Source of the DNA: Okapia johnstoni
Taxonomy: Eukaryota > Chordata > Mammalia > Artiodactyla > Giraffidae
Assembly (NCBI GenBank): GCA_024291935.2
Contig: CM044306.1
Location: forward strand, 21,771,001-21,835,000
DNA length: 64,000 bases
Direction: 5' to 3'
Shown here: positions 21,001 to 36,000 of the stretch, piece after piece
How positions within the stretch are numbered: position 1 is the first letter of the stretch
Layout of the letters: each line of letters opens with the position of its first letter
Notes under the pieces: model-generated
Database searches by the model: none
What the model was told of the DNA's origin: nothing
The model's input: only the letters and a program-made list of their open reading frames with translations
Program-made: the position numbers and the translations under genes

Positions 21001-24000
21001 CCAGTTTGAGTAAGATGAGCAACACCAGTTTGCTTTTTCACACAGTTTTGCTGTAAAGATCAAATGAGATAATGGACACCAAAATGTCATGTTGCTTAGA
21101 GATTTCCGTAACTACGTTCTACAGCAATCTTCTTGCTCAGGATTGTATACGTAAAAAAGATTTGTAGGTTTTTTTTTAAGTCTTAATGATAATTTTTCCA
21201 GTCTGGGTATTCAGAGGATGTCATTTTTATACTAGAAGGCAGCCATATTCTAGTTTGAGATACCACCTATAAATGATATTGTCATTAGAGGCACATCACG
21301 GGCTAGAGGACTCCAGGTGGCTACTGAGACCTTCTCTTGGGTTACCAGTTCTTGGTTTGGTCACCATAGCTTCCACTGTCTACTTGTCACTTTTGCAGAT
21401 TCAGAAACCTACTTTTATTAGTATATAAAAGATTTTGAAGAATTTTCAACAACTGTGTGTGTGCATGCTAAGTCTCTTCAGTCATGTCCAACTCTTTATG
21501 GCCCTATGGACTGTAGCCCGCCAGGCTCCTCAGTCCATGGGATTCTCCAGGCAAGAATACTGGAGTGGGTTGCCATGCCCTCCTCCAGGGGATCTTCTAA
21601 ACCCGGGGATTGAACCCATGTCTCCTGCGGCTCCTGCACTGCCAGCAGATTCTTTACTGCTGATCCACTGGGGAAGCCCTTTTAAAACTGACATACTAAC
21701 AAAATCTCAGTAGATTAACATGAAAGTCAGAATGCTAGTTTATTAAAGAGGGTTTGTCGTTCCAGTTACCAAAATACTGGTATCCATTGTCTAGAGCAAT
21801 GGACACAGTCCTTGTCTATTTAAGGTATAAAGGAGTCCAGATTATTAATTAAGCAGATTTTTGGGAGCATGGAATTAGAGACAAGACAGATGGATTTAGG
21901 GCATGGAAAAGCCTCAAAACCTATCCTTGTATCATAAAACTGCTCATACTTCTGGGGACTAGAATGTTGTACGGAGAGAAACTGCTTCCTTGGCTAGGTT
22001 TAGAAAAATTATGCTAAATTTTTGCTGTTTGGATTTTTGGACTATGTATCTTGTTTCCTAGAGTCAGTCTGTTGGGTGGGCCAAAAATTTCATTCCGGTT
22101 TTTCCATAACATCTTATGGAAAAATCCAAATGAACTTTTTAGCTGGCCCAGTAGTTTGACTAAGGTTTGGTTGTATTTCTTAGATTACATGCATATCACG
22201 TTATTAGGTTTGGGAATTATCAAATTTGAGCCACTTCATCCTGAGTCTTAGGATGTAGTCACCTCTGCAGGAGGGTGATCTCATTTATTACACTTTGATT
22301 CTTCTAATTTTTCCCTGAAAATTATTTTAGATCTGGAAATACCTTTGTTGTAGACTTTTTTTTTTGGCTGCGCTGTGTCATGTGGGATCTTAGTCCCACA
22401 GCCAGGAATTGAACCCATGTTCCCTGCTTTGGAAGCATGAAGTCTTAACCACTGGACCACCAGGGAAGTCCTAGATGTGAAAATACCTTTTTCTCCTTTC
22501 ATGGATATGGATATGGATATGGTGTATCCATGTATTCAGTAGATTAACCTTTCCTCTTTTGGATAGATGGACAAAATAACAATTACAAATTTATAGATTA
22601 TCTAGAATATATAGGAAATGTAGAGTATATAGACTACTTCATAATCTGTAGGCTATCCTGAAATATTATTTCTAGAATAATATATGTGTTTACCAAAAAC
22701 TATTGGCTTGGTTAATTTTTACCTTAAATGTTTTCGTATTTTAATACAGGAGAAGAGGGTTGTAATGAGTTCTGGAGGGCACCAACATTTGGTCAGCTGT
22801 TTGGAGACATTGCAGAAAGCTCTCAAAGGTTTGTAAACATTGTTGAAATATGCTAACTTCTTAAAAACCCTCCAGTTTAGGAAAGACTTTTATACTTATA
22901 CTAGAAATGTAAATTGAGATAGGTGGGTGTCACTCTTGATTTCATTATGAAGTTGAGATGAACTTTTACCTGAACTTTTGAAACATTTATTTTTTATTCT
23001 ATTTTGAAGGCTGGTAGAGACTCAAAAAATAATTGATGAAGGGTAACTAAGATAGCATATAGGAGGGGAAAATTTTTTTCCTTCACATGTTCTCTCCTAA
23101 TTAACTCAATAAGAAGATGGACTTTTTGACTCTAAGATTTTTACAGTATTTATTAAGAATGTTTTCATAAGAAAATGAAAAGAGGAAAGAAAAAATGTTT
23201 TCAGGAAAGCAAACATGAAATTTAAGTTATGAGCTTGATTATTCAAGCTTATAATTACTACTTCTGTCTGTTTTTGAAGGAAAATGAAAGTAAAAACAGA
23301 CAAACAGGTTTTACACTGATTATCACAAATGAGCTGGGATTGAATCCATACCCACTTCAGTGCAAGTGTGGAGTCTTAACCACTAGATGACCAGCAAGTC
23401 CCTAAGTATGTCTTCTTTAAAGATAACTTGTCCCAAATGAATTATGAAAAAGAGAAAGGAGAAAGGTCCAGTTTTTTTCAAATAGATCTTTTTTTTTTTT
23501 TTGACCCTTATTCCTTAGGCTACAGCTAAGCCTTATCAATGAGCTTTGTGCAAATTATAAGCATTTGAACTATAGATGAGCTTTGTGCAGATTACAAGTA
23601 TTTGGACTATTGAATGTTTATGGCTTTGGAAGGACAGATATACTTCTCAGGATGTTTCTGTCTTTGAGGAATACTATTTAAGTTATTTGGAGCATGCTTT
23701 GTGATTTCCTTTTTTTCACCCTTTTGTAGTAACATCTTTACCAGCAATGACTGACCGTTTGGAGTCTATAGCAAGACAGAATGGGTAAGTAGTATATCTG
23801 TAGGCAGAAATATTTAACTTAGTGTTGACTTTGGGTGGCTTTATTTATGTGTCTTCTATTAATTTTTGTTTTGATTTGTTCCTGCTAGACTGGGCTCTCA
23901 TCTCAGTGCCAGTGGCACTGAATGTTACATCACGTCAGATATGTTCTATGTGGAAGTGCAGTTAGATCCTGCAGGACAGCTTTGTGATGTAAAAGTGGCT

Positions 24001-27000
24001 CACCATGGGGAGAATCCTGTGGTATGTGTTGATATTTCACTGGAATCTGTGGGGTTTACTTAGGGACATTAATTTTTAAAGGAATTGTTGGGGTTGAAAT
24101 AGCTTGGGTTTAGGTTTTTTCACGAGCCACTGTAGTGATGATGTGATGGGCTACAACATCAGTAGCTGTAGAGTGGAATTTAGAATAATCTGGGTCCATC
24201 TCTGACATCATCCAAAGGCTTCGACAAGAAGAAACACGAGAGGAACCTTTTCCAATTCATATCAACAAACATGAGCCGCAGTTGAACAATAGGTGCTGGG
24301 GATACAAATAATTTAAATTCCTATCCTCAAAGAACTTATAATCAAGAAGGACAGATAATCTTGTATATAGCTAATGTCTCTGAAAAACCCTGTAATAGAG
24401 AGGAATGTAAAAGGTTTATAACCAGACAGTTGTATATGAATTCCAAGGATGGCTTTAAAGAGAGGTCCTAATGTTTTAAACAAGCAACTGAAAGTTGATT
24501 CCTTTATAAACTATTTCATATATTTGATTTTTAGTTTCCTGACCCAACCCCATGGTTTACCAAGTAGGAAGAAGAAGATTTTGATATCTTAATATAAGGA
24601 CCTTCTATAGTTTTAATGTTTTTGTTATAAAGCATGTGTTATTAATAAAAAAGAAAAAACTTTTGATGTCTTCAAGCATCTTAAAGTAGTTTAGAGTTTT
24701 AACATAATTTCTTTAATTTCAGAGCTGTCCAGAGCTTGTACAGCAGCTAAGGTGAGCTTCTGACATTTACCTTCCCTTTTATTGACAGTGCTGTTCTTTG
24801 TAGTTACATTTTGAGAATGGTCAGAAGTTACTTTTCCAAGGAACAACTTTATTTTCTTGGGTCAAGATTTTTCAGAGTCTGTACTTGCTCACTTTCAGAA
24901 TTGACTTAGCTTGTTTTTTTTTGTTTTTTTTTTACTCTATTCCATCTATCCTAGGGTTTCCCATCCTTGACAGTATTGCCATTTTGGGTTGGGAGATTCT
25001 TTGCTCTAGGGGGTTGCCCAGTTCATTCTTGGATGTTAAACAGCATCCCTGGTCTCTCCCAACTAGTTGGAATCTATGATAACCTCCTGATCTGTGATAA
25101 TCAAAAATATCTCCAGATATTGTCAGACGTCCTCTGGAGGGCAAAATCATTCCTGGCTGAGAACTACTGAGTTAACCTTAGGAATTCTCTGTGGAACAAA
25201 AATAAATAGAACCTAATTATTGAATTAGAGAAAGCTTGAGAAAATTGAGTCTATACTATGGAAAGAACTTTTTTTCACTTTGAGAAAAATTGTTTTATAT
25301 TTAAGGTTTATGGGCCCCAAATCATAGTTAAGTGCTAGGCTTGAAGACCATCTCTTTTAGTAATTGATGTTTTTTGTCATTGGCTTATCTTTTCTCCTTT
25401 AATTGAGTGGAGATTTCTATGCTTAAATTTAAACCCAGAATTAACTCTCTGGGAATTTGAGAAAGTTGTTACATCAATTTTATGTTTTAAATATAATGAA
25501 GTTAATCAGATATCACATGGAGGAGTCTTAAGGGTTTAACATTGAGAAATAAGCGTTACACTCAGCCTTCCAGTGATCACTTTAATGTCCTTACAGCCAA
25601 ATACACCAGATTTGAACGAGCTTTGAAAAATTGCAATGCAACATAAAAAATAACCTTTTTTGATTTCATTTACTCAATAAGTCTAGCAAAGATGTATTAT
25701 CAGAATAGTCCAGGAAACCAGTATTTCTGGTTCTAATGTAGAATAGGAGACTGTACCAGTTTATGAACTGATGGTGTTCTAAAGTTAATTTGTAAGCATG
25801 TTTGGAAGTGGGAACCTTAGAAAGAATATTAGTCTTTACCAGGTATTTTTAATCACTCTGTATAGATGATGATTTTAAGGTAAGAAATATATTTTGCTGT
25901 TGCTCTTGTCTCTTTTTAGTGTCTTCATGGCACTTTGGGCAGTAAGTGTTCAATAAATGCCTGATCAAGTATCTGACATTGTCAGAGCAGTACAGTTTTC
26001 AACAGACATTTTTTTTTTAAGTTTCAAAAAGGATATAGAGACTTAGAATTGTTGACTTGTGTTGGACTGCTGCCCATAAAAACTTATTTGACTAAGAATC
26101 CATCTCTGAATGTTAGGTTTTAGGATGCCAGGATTCTTGGTAGTAGTTTCTTTTTCTTGGGGTAAATCTAGGATTCTTGGTAGTAGTTTCTTTTTCCTGG
26201 GGTAAATCTTGTCATAGGAATGTTTTAAAATATATCGTTTGCCTCCACACTACCTATTCTGCCTTTGCTTAGGTCTCCCATCTCTCTCCCACTGTTCATT
26301 TCCTTTCTCTGCTCTTATGTTGCTGTATACATGAAAGTGCCCTATCTTGCTAATTTATTTACTTCCTTTTTCTCTTCAAAAGATTTTTTTCCTCATGACA
26401 TCCAGTCATCTCAGTTACAAATTAAGAGGAGAAGTGATTTATTTAAACTAACTCTCATTACTTAAGAACAAATTAGTATATGAGTTAACAGGTCTTTTTG
26501 ACTATCTTTTATACTGTTTATTAGCAACTTCTCCTGAAAAATGGGGCAGAGAAAGGAAAACATTGCATTTTCTTTTGCAACTTTTGATTGATTCTAGAAA
26601 ACTCTGAGGGGAAAAAATTAAAGCAAATTATTAAGATTAATTTTATATAGCCATGATTTTTGGGACTTTGCTGATAAGATTGAGTAGTAATTGTATGTTT
26701 TATTCTCTTCCTTCTCTCCTCTTCCCTGAACATCTTACAGGGAAAAAAATTTTGATGAATTTTCTAAGCACCTTAAGGGTCTTGTTAATCTTTATAACCT
26801 TCCAGGGGACAAGTAAGTATTTTTTGCTTTTGTTTGAAAAATTAGTATAAATCTATAAATCATTTTATACTTAGAAATTTGCCAAGTCTTCTGCCCTAGC
26901 TCATTTGTGATTTCTATTCATACTGACAGTCTATAACTCAGCTTCTAACTTAATGTCTTTTAAAGGTATTTTAAATAAACAGTATCTGCATTAATGGATT

Positions 27001-30000
27001 ATAGTGCTAGAAGGTAGATTATAATCCTTGAGGTATCTTCAGCATATTGATTTCTAGGCCGAAAGAAATTGTCGTGGAACTGGTTGTCATTTTTATTTTT
27101 AACCTACCTAGGATTCTGCTTACTTGCTTGGTCTTTTAAGTAGAGGTAAAAATTAGCTTTGGTAGATCACTAATGATTTTTTTTTTAATGTTTTGTTTTT
27201 TGAAATAGATATCTAAGTTGCCTCTAAGATAGACTTGCTCTCTAGGCTTTCAATGTTTGTGTATATGTATATTTGTTAACTAATTCTTGTTCTATTTACT
27301 TTCTAGCAAACTGAAGACTAAAATGTACTTGGCTCTCCAATCCTTAGAACAGGATCTATCGAAAATGGCAGTTATGTATTGGTAAGACTGGCTAAAGTGT
27401 CAATTTTCTTTGACCTTGTTCTTAAAGTTTTTTTGTCTATGGGTTACTAGGCGCCTATTATTTAAAAAATATGTATTATAGATGTATGTTACTATGCATC
27501 TGTATTTTACCTGTACTGTAAACCTTGTCCATATCCTTTCACTTCCCAAATGATTGCATTCATTTTCTGAATATCGGTATCCCTAAGTTGTTGGTTGGTA
27601 TTCCATAGGTTTTATGAGAAGACTTGTGAAACCTGGCCTCCTTTCTGATAAATAATAGTATAGTTGTAATTTTTGTTCACCATATTACACACTGGTGTAT
27701 TCTTAGAAATAATCCCTTCACCTTGAGGGTGAAATATAATTGTTAAATGCCCAAGATAGAGTCATTAGGATAGAATTAAAAGATGTATAAGAGCTGAACT
27801 CATTATCACATTGTATACTAATACCTTCAGGGCTTAAATGTAAATAAACATAGATCATTTGTCTTGCAGGAAAGCAACCAATGCCGGTCCCTTGGATAAG
27901 ATTCTTCATGGAAGTGTTGGCTATCTCACTCCAAGAAGTGGGGGTATGTGATGCTATTTTGCTTGTTTACAAAAAAACCTAATTTTTAGTTGAAAGGTTA
28001 CTACTTAAAATTTCATCTTGGGTTTATAAGCAGAAGGTGAAAATTACTAGTCATTTTTGATGGTTTTCTTTTTGTTTAATTGAAATGTAGTTGATTTTCA
28101 ATGTTGTGTTAGTTTCTGGTATACGGTAAACTGATTCAGTTATACATACTTTTATTCTTTTTCCTATTCTTTTTCCTAATAGTTTATTACAAGATACTGA
28201 ACGTAGTTCCCTGTACTATACAATAGGATGCTGTTGTGTAATAGTTTGTATCTGCTGATCCCAGACTCCAAATTTACTCCTCTCTCATTTGTGTATTTTT
28301 TTTTTTTAAATATTTATTTATTTGGCTGTGCCAGGTCTTAGTTGCAGCACATGGGATCTAGTTCCCTGACCAGGGATTGAACCCTGGGCCTCCTGCATTG
28401 GGAGCATGGAGTCTTAGCCACTGGACCACCAGGGAAGCCCAGCCCCTCATTGTATATTTTTTAATGGCTTCTAAGGTGTCAATACTTGCTTTCCCCTAGT
28501 TTTCTTGTTTTTTAATAGTGAAGTAAATTATTGCTGCTAGAAATAATACTTATGCTTCTGTTATATTTCACAAGCTGCTTTGGATCATGACTTCTCATAT
28601 TTTAAACTATTTTCTTGTATGTAGGTTTATAGGAAGGGAATATTTTTCTTTATTTGTAAGTTACCTGATAAAGTAGTAATAAGTTTTATTTTTCATAGGT
28701 CATTTAATGAACTTGAAGTATTATGCCTCTCCTTCTGACCTGCTGGATGATAAGACAACATCCCCTATCATTTTGCATGAGAATAATGGTAAGACTTTTA
28801 CCATAAAGTAACTAAAGGTTTTTCTCAGTGTTTAAAAAATATTTTAAAAAATTTGAATGCCCAGGCCTGCCTGTACTTTCTGGTTTGCTACTCCCAAGTA
28901 AATCTGCCCTCCCTACCAAAGTTGTCCATTTCTACCAGAGTTTGCTTCTGATATATACATACACATTCATACATATATACATATGTATATGTACATATAC
29001 ATTTGTTGTCGTCTAGTTGCTCAGTCATGCTCGACTCTTTTGCGACCCCCTGGACTGTAGCCTGCCAGGCTCCTCGTCCACAGGATATACATACATAATA
29101 ATAAAAGCATAATTGGTCCTTTTGAGTGAGTAAATGAGTGAATGAGAAAATGTAAACGATCTGACTTGAAATAAATGCAAAGAAGTTAACCAACTTACTG
29201 AAGAACTAAAATAATGGATCTTACTTGGTATTTGCACTTTTTTTGGGTGCACCACGTGGCTTGCTGGATCTTAGTTCTTTGACCAGAGATGGAACCCCAT
29301 GCCCTTGGGAGTGAAGGCACAGGGTTCTAACTACGGACTGCCAGGGAATTCCTGTATTTGCACTTTAATAGACTAAAACATAATGAAAAATGGCCTAATA
29401 CCTCATTTTGCTCCCCTTTTAACTTCAGTCATTGACTGTCTATAGTCATAATTCTATTTAAATGCATTCTGAAGTTGGAGAAAATAAGTTAATATTGGTA
29501 ATCGGTTTTTAAAGTTTTTTTTTCCTTAGACTGCATTGTTTCCTATATTTTATATTATTTACTAACAGAATTATTGGTTTGTTAGAAAGGTGCTTTCTAG
29601 CATTTCTAAGTTATATAGGTATAGAATCTGATAATTAGGGCTGACAAATTACACAGAAGCTAGCTTTTTTTTTTTTAATAAATTTATTTATTTTAGTTGG
29701 GAGCTAATTACTTTACAATATTGTAGTAGTTTTTGCCATACATTGACATGAATCAGCCATGAGTTTACATGTGTTCTCCATCCTGAACCCCCCTCCCACC
29801 TCCCTCCCCATCCCATCCCTCTGGGTCATCCCATTGCCCCAGCCCTGAGCATTTGTCTCATGCATCGAACATGGAATGGTGTTCTGTTTCACATATGATA
29901 ATATACATGTTTCAATTCTATTGTCCCAGAAGGTCCCACCCTCACCTTCTCCCTGAGTCCGTAAGACTGTTCTATGCATCTGTGTCTCTTATTCTGTCTC

Positions 30001-33000
30001 GCATATAGCATTATCGTTACTTTTTTTTTTTTTAATGTTAAGATCCTTATAATTTGTGTTACTCTGGAGAATACCATTTTTTTTCTTTTTCCCAGTTCCT
30101 CGATCTTTGGGCATGAATGCATCAGTGACAATCGAAGGAACGTCTGCTATGTATAAACTCCCAATTGCACCATTAATTATGGGATCACATCCAGTTGACA
30201 ACAAATGGTAAGTGAAATATAATTCTAGGGTAGCAAAGTCCATTTTTTTCAACTTTAAGCCCAGTAAGAAACAAGTATTACTTTGACTTGGCTCTTCCCA
30301 CACTTGACTTTCTAGAGATGGGCTTTTTGTTTTATCCATTTGATTTCTCTTTTCAGTATTTGCATGCTCCTCTTAGAAGTCTGCTCATAGAATACAGTTT
30401 TATCATAAGAGAGAAAGAAGAGAACTGTGCTACTTCCACTGGTTTAGTGGTTTAGTGATTGCTCTATGGGATTTTCTTATGGGACTTTATGTTGATCTGG
30501 AGCTATGTTGGAGTAATAGTAATAACTAGAGAATGTGTTTCAGGATAGATGTTTGGTAAGATACTTTAGGGTTAACAAATAGGATATTTTGGAATTGGGG
30601 GAAGGAAGTTCTAAGTGTGAAGTTTGATAGCCTTTGTATGTGTATTTATATGATACAAATGTGTCTGAGTGGTGAGATTTTTCATTTTTACATCAATTCA
30701 GAATCCCAATCCTCCACTTTTTTTTTTTTTTGAAGGACTCCCTCCTTCTCCCCAGTTACCAGTGCCAACAGTGTTGATCTTCCTGCTTGTTTCTTCTTGA
30801 AATTTCCCCAGCCACTTCCAGTATCTAGAGCATTTGTTCAGAAAATTCAGAACTGCACAGGTGAGTTTTAAGAAGCATCAGAAGCTAATAATTGTTATAA
30901 AAGTGAAAAGCAAACTTCAAATTCACATTATCTTAGCCCTCTTTCAGTCTTGACCTCAAAAAACTAGTGATAGGTATAGATATCATGGTGCTTCGAACTA
31001 GTCATTGCTTATTATTAGTACTTTTTGAATAAATGGGTGAATGAAGGGAAAACTGAACTGTCAACATTTTCATCTTATTGTGATTATATTGATCTTTGCT
31101 GTTCCAGGAATTCCATTGTTTGAAACCCAGCCAACTTATGTACCCCTCTATGAACTGATCACTCAGTTTGAACTGTCAAAGGATCCTGACCCCTTACCTT
31201 TGAATCACAACATGCGATTTTATGCTGTAAGTAATGCCTTATGGATTGTTTTAGATTATGCTTGGACCCAAGATCAGAATCTTCCTTTTATAGGATAACT
31301 GAGATCAGAAGACATTCTTTTGGCTTACTGGATCATGTCCTATTTTCTCAGTCAAGCAGGAAATTACAGATATCTTTGAAATGTACTGAAAAAGAACATA
31401 ACTTCCAAGTCAGGAAACAGTGTACGTTGAAGTGTTGAAATTTCAAATGAAAGTCTCTTAATGGTATTCTAAACTTTTATAAGCTTATAAGTAGGTATTA
31501 AGAATTCTTGCTGTTTAATCCTTTCAAGTGCTGTGAACTTCTGATCTACAGAGTACTTACAGAGAAGAAAGTACTGGAATGAGTAAATTAAGGACAGTTT
31601 TAAAACCACATCTGAACTTGCATTTATTTGAATGTTTGACAATAGTCCAAAGTAACAGTTCCTCAATTCTCGCTCCATTATAACTGTATAGGGTGTTATT
31701 AAAAATAAAAATTTTGCACTTACTGATCAGGGACCCCTTTTATACAGATTTCTGAGGTAATTTTTATGTTAGCTAGGTTAGGAGACCACTGGCAGAACAT
31801 TTACAAAAAAGGGGTCTTTTCAGCCAAGTGAGTAATTGGCGTTTAATGTCAGCTGACCAGTAATTCACTGTGGAGCTTTATTGTTCAGCAAGAAATTGCT
31901 GATTTTTGAGGAGTAGGGTTTTTTTTTTTTCAGGATAGTTTGTGGTTGGAGTACAGTGGCTGAGTAAAGAGCATTCGTTCCCTTTGTTCTTTTTGCCCAG
32001 GCTCTTCCAGGTCAACAGCACTGCTATTTCCTCAACAAGGATGCTCCTCTTCCAGATGGTAGAAGTCTACAGGGAACCCTTGTTAGCAAAATCACCTTTC
32101 AGCACCCTGGCCGGGTTCCTCTTATCCTGAATCTGATCAGACACCAAGTGGCCTATAACACCCTAATTGGAAGCTGTGTCAAAAGAACTATTCTGAAGGA
32201 AGGTACTGCCTTTCCTTTTGCTGTATTTACCGGTAAATGGTACTGATTACTCTAGTAGATCTCTAATTTGGTTGTTCATCGTATCGCCTGTGGAGCTTCT
32301 AAAACTACAAATATTTGGTTTCCATACCAAATGAACTTAATTAGAATCTCTGTGGGAGGAGTTGGGAATCTAGTTTAAGCTCTGTGGATAATTTTGATTG
32401 AAGCAATCTGTATATTGGCATATGGAAACCACTGAGTTTTTTTTGCAGTGGATTTACTGTTTTTCTGCATGCAGTGGTGTAATTGGGTACCTAGGGGCCT
32501 GAATCTTGCAGCCAGATATATAAGGTATAATTTGAGATTTTGTGAGAAGAGAGTTCTTAACACCTAAATTTTAGGTTGTTGGGCAGTGCTTCTCACGTTT
32601 TAATCCTGAGTATATTTTCTCCATGTTCTTTGGAGAATTTAACCATATAGCTTAAAAAGAGATGAGACCTGTGCCCTTTTCTTTCTCTCCCAGGATTCTG
32701 GAATGCTGATGTTTTTCACACAGTTTGCTCTTAGAAATCTTGATATGAATTTTGGCTGCTCTAGTTAATCATAATTAATTTTTTACATTAGTTGTAAACA
32801 TTTTAGTGATAGAACTGTGTCAAATGGTAGGCAAGAAGAAACCCAGAAGGTAAATCAGGACATATATTTTATGGGAATAAGAATTGTTCCAGAAAGGAGA
32901 AATTTTAGAAAGTTGAAGTAATGACACAGAGCATGTGCAAGTATCCTTATGACCCTTCTGTTTCATGTATCTCAATCCTAGATTATCCACATAGCTTTTA

Positions 33001-36000
33001 AAAATGAGTTTTTGTGGGATGGTTATGAAGTTAGTCCTACAGAGATGCATACTTTTTCCCAAGAAAGTATATAATTCTTGTCTGTGGGCTTTCAGCATGT
33101 TTGGCTTAGAAACCAATGATGATAGTTATATGTAAGTGTATTTGGCGTAAATATATCATTTTAGATTGTATTCCCTACATCCATGTTTACCAAACTATGG
33201 AATGTATAGCTAACAGCTGTATACTAGTAGAAAGCAAGGTTTATGACAGTGATTCTGATGTCTGCTTATCAAATAGAAGGAGAAACTCCTCTTGGCCACA
33301 TTTATTTTCAGAATTGATTTTTCAAGGCAGGATGTTTATATCTGCCAAGGACTTTATCAATTTAGGGATTAAATATCTTCATTTAAAAAAGCTGAAGTTT
33401 AGTTACTTTGTTTTAGAGTATTTATAACATAAACTGGTAGATTCTTTGGAATCTGATTTCTTCAATCACTTGTAAGTGCCAGTGGGTTTTATGTTTTTAA
33501 AAAAATGTGTGGGATTTAGTTTCCAATGAGGGAAAGGATTTCATAATTAATGATTACTATTTACATATCTCAAGTCTTTTATCTGGTTGATTATTTTATG
33601 ATCCTTTTCTTTCCCTTTTAGATTCTCCAGGGCTTCTCCAATTTGAAGTGTGTCCCCTCTCAGAGTCCCGTTTCAGCGTGTCTTTTCAGCACCCTGTGAA
33701 TGACTCCCTGGTGTGTGGTGAGTTATGTGGGTGGCTAGCACCTCTCTCAGGGTAGCAGTTTGGTCGTTTTATCTCTTTTTGAAAAGTCAGAAACTGAAGC
33801 CAAATCCATCCTAAATACCTCCTATATGTTTTGTTTTTCAGTGGTAATGGATGTGCAGGACTCAACACATGTGAGCTGTAAACTCTACAAGGGGCTGTCA
33901 GATGCACTCATCTGCACAGATGACTTCATTGCCAAAGTTGTTCAAAGGTAGCACTGGCCCTTTTTCATCAGAGTACCATTAAGAGGTGTATAAAGAATGC
34001 TGTTTTCAGTAATAAATGAATTAGAAATTTAGGAGGAAGGCATTTAGTCACTGCTTTGAATTCACACTTCTCTGCTTTTGGATCTAGAAGCAATATGAAT
34101 TTTTGATTTTATAAATCTCGTAAGAGTAAGAGGAAGTAAAGTAGGTAACTTCAGACTCAGTGTTAGGGCTCTTTTATGAGGGAGAGAGCTGAAAAACGAT
34201 GTAGCCCTTATTTTCACTTTTCCTCGCTGTCATTTTTGTAAAAAACACATGTAACATGTCAAACAGCAGTATGTGGGAAGATACTTTAGTCATTCAGCTT
34301 CCCGGAAGCATTAATATGTAATTTCAAGATTTTTTAGAGCAGGTACGAGTGGTCTGTTTAGTAAGTAAAAATAAATTTTATTGAAACATAATAAGACATG
34401 CCTGTAACTGAACACATGCCTGTTCCTTTACATATTGTCTGTGGTAGCTTTTGAGCTAAAATGGCGAGTAGTTGGACAGAAACCATATGATCTTCAAAAG
34501 TCAGTATATTACTATCTGGTCTTTTAAGAAAGGTTGTTAACATAGTCTAGAGCAAAATGTTTTCAAACATGTTTATAAACATAAATTTATCTGTAACATA
34601 AAAAGTGCTTTGCTTTAAAATAAAAAGGATTTCCTGCCAGTGGTAGTACTTTACACAGTATAGCTTTGGGGTGACTTAAGCTATTAAAGTATAGAATTTG
34701 ATGGGTCAAGAGATTTTTCTAGTGGTTCATCAATTAAGATAAATTACATATACCATTACACCATTAATCATATGTGAAGTCCCCAAAGGAGGACATTTTC
34801 TTACTGAGGTCATTATTACCAGTTTTATTTTAGTTCAGTATGGTATCTAATTATTTGGACTTTTGTTTATGATTGGTTTGTTTTTGGTGGCATGTCAAAG
34901 GAGGTTGATGATTGCCTCCTGGTCCAGATTGTTTTTTTTGGCTGCCCTGTGTGGCTTACAGGATATCAGTCCCCCATCCAAGGACTGAACCTGGGCCCTC
35001 AGCAATGAAAACTTGGAATCCTAACCACTAGACCACCAAAGATTTCCTTCCAGATTCTTTTTATTCATTCATTCATTCATTCATTTATATAAAATATTTA
35101 TTTGGCTGTGCCAGCTCTTAGTTGTGGCATACGGATCTTTTGTTGCGGCATGTGGGATCGTTCCTTACCACGGATCAAAACCAGGCACCCTGCATTGGGA
35201 GTATGGAGTCTTAGACACTGGACCATCAGGGAAGTCTTCCTCCAGATTCTTTTTAGAATGGGTATACCCAAAGCTCTGGCATTTTATAGAACTGCTCCTG
35301 CCTTACAGGTTATTTGCCTTACCTAAAAACTGTTTATTGCAAACCTTTATTTAAGGCAAAATTAAAGCCTTTATCTCAAATGTAAAATTGGTTTAATTAG
35401 CAGCTAGAGCATTGTTCATTTTGTTTTTTCCATCTTATTTTACAGATGTATGTCGATTCCTGTGACGATGAGGGCTATTCGGAGGAAAGCTGAAACCATT
35501 CAGGCCGACACCCCAGCACTGTCTCTCATTGCAGAGACAGTTGAAGACATGGTGAAAAAGAACCTGCCCCCGGCTAGCAGCCCAGGGTATGGCATGACCA
35601 CAGGCAACAACCCAATGAGTGGTACCACTACACCAACCAACACCTTTCCGGGGGGTCCCATTACCACCTTGTTTAATATGAGCATGAGCATCAAAGATCG
35701 GCATGAGTCGGTGGGCCATGGGGAGGACTTCAGCAAGGTATCTCAGAACCCAATTCTTACCAGTTTGTTGCAAATCACAGGGAACGGGGGGTCTACCATT
35801 GGCTCGAGTCCGACCCCTCCTCATCACACGCCGCCACCTGTCTCTTCGATGGCCGGCAACACCAAGAACCACCCGATGCTCATGAACCTTCTTAAAGATA
35901 ATCCTGCCCAGGATTTCTCAACCCTTTATGGAAGCAGCCCTTTAGAAAGGCAGAACTCCTCTTCCGGCTCACCCCGGATGGAAATGTGCTCTGGAAGCAA

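Noticed and set aside
33116..33427. 103-codon open frame in MED1 intron 14
   Set aside because: AT-rich intron with chance openness; the joined MED1 transcript is complete without it.
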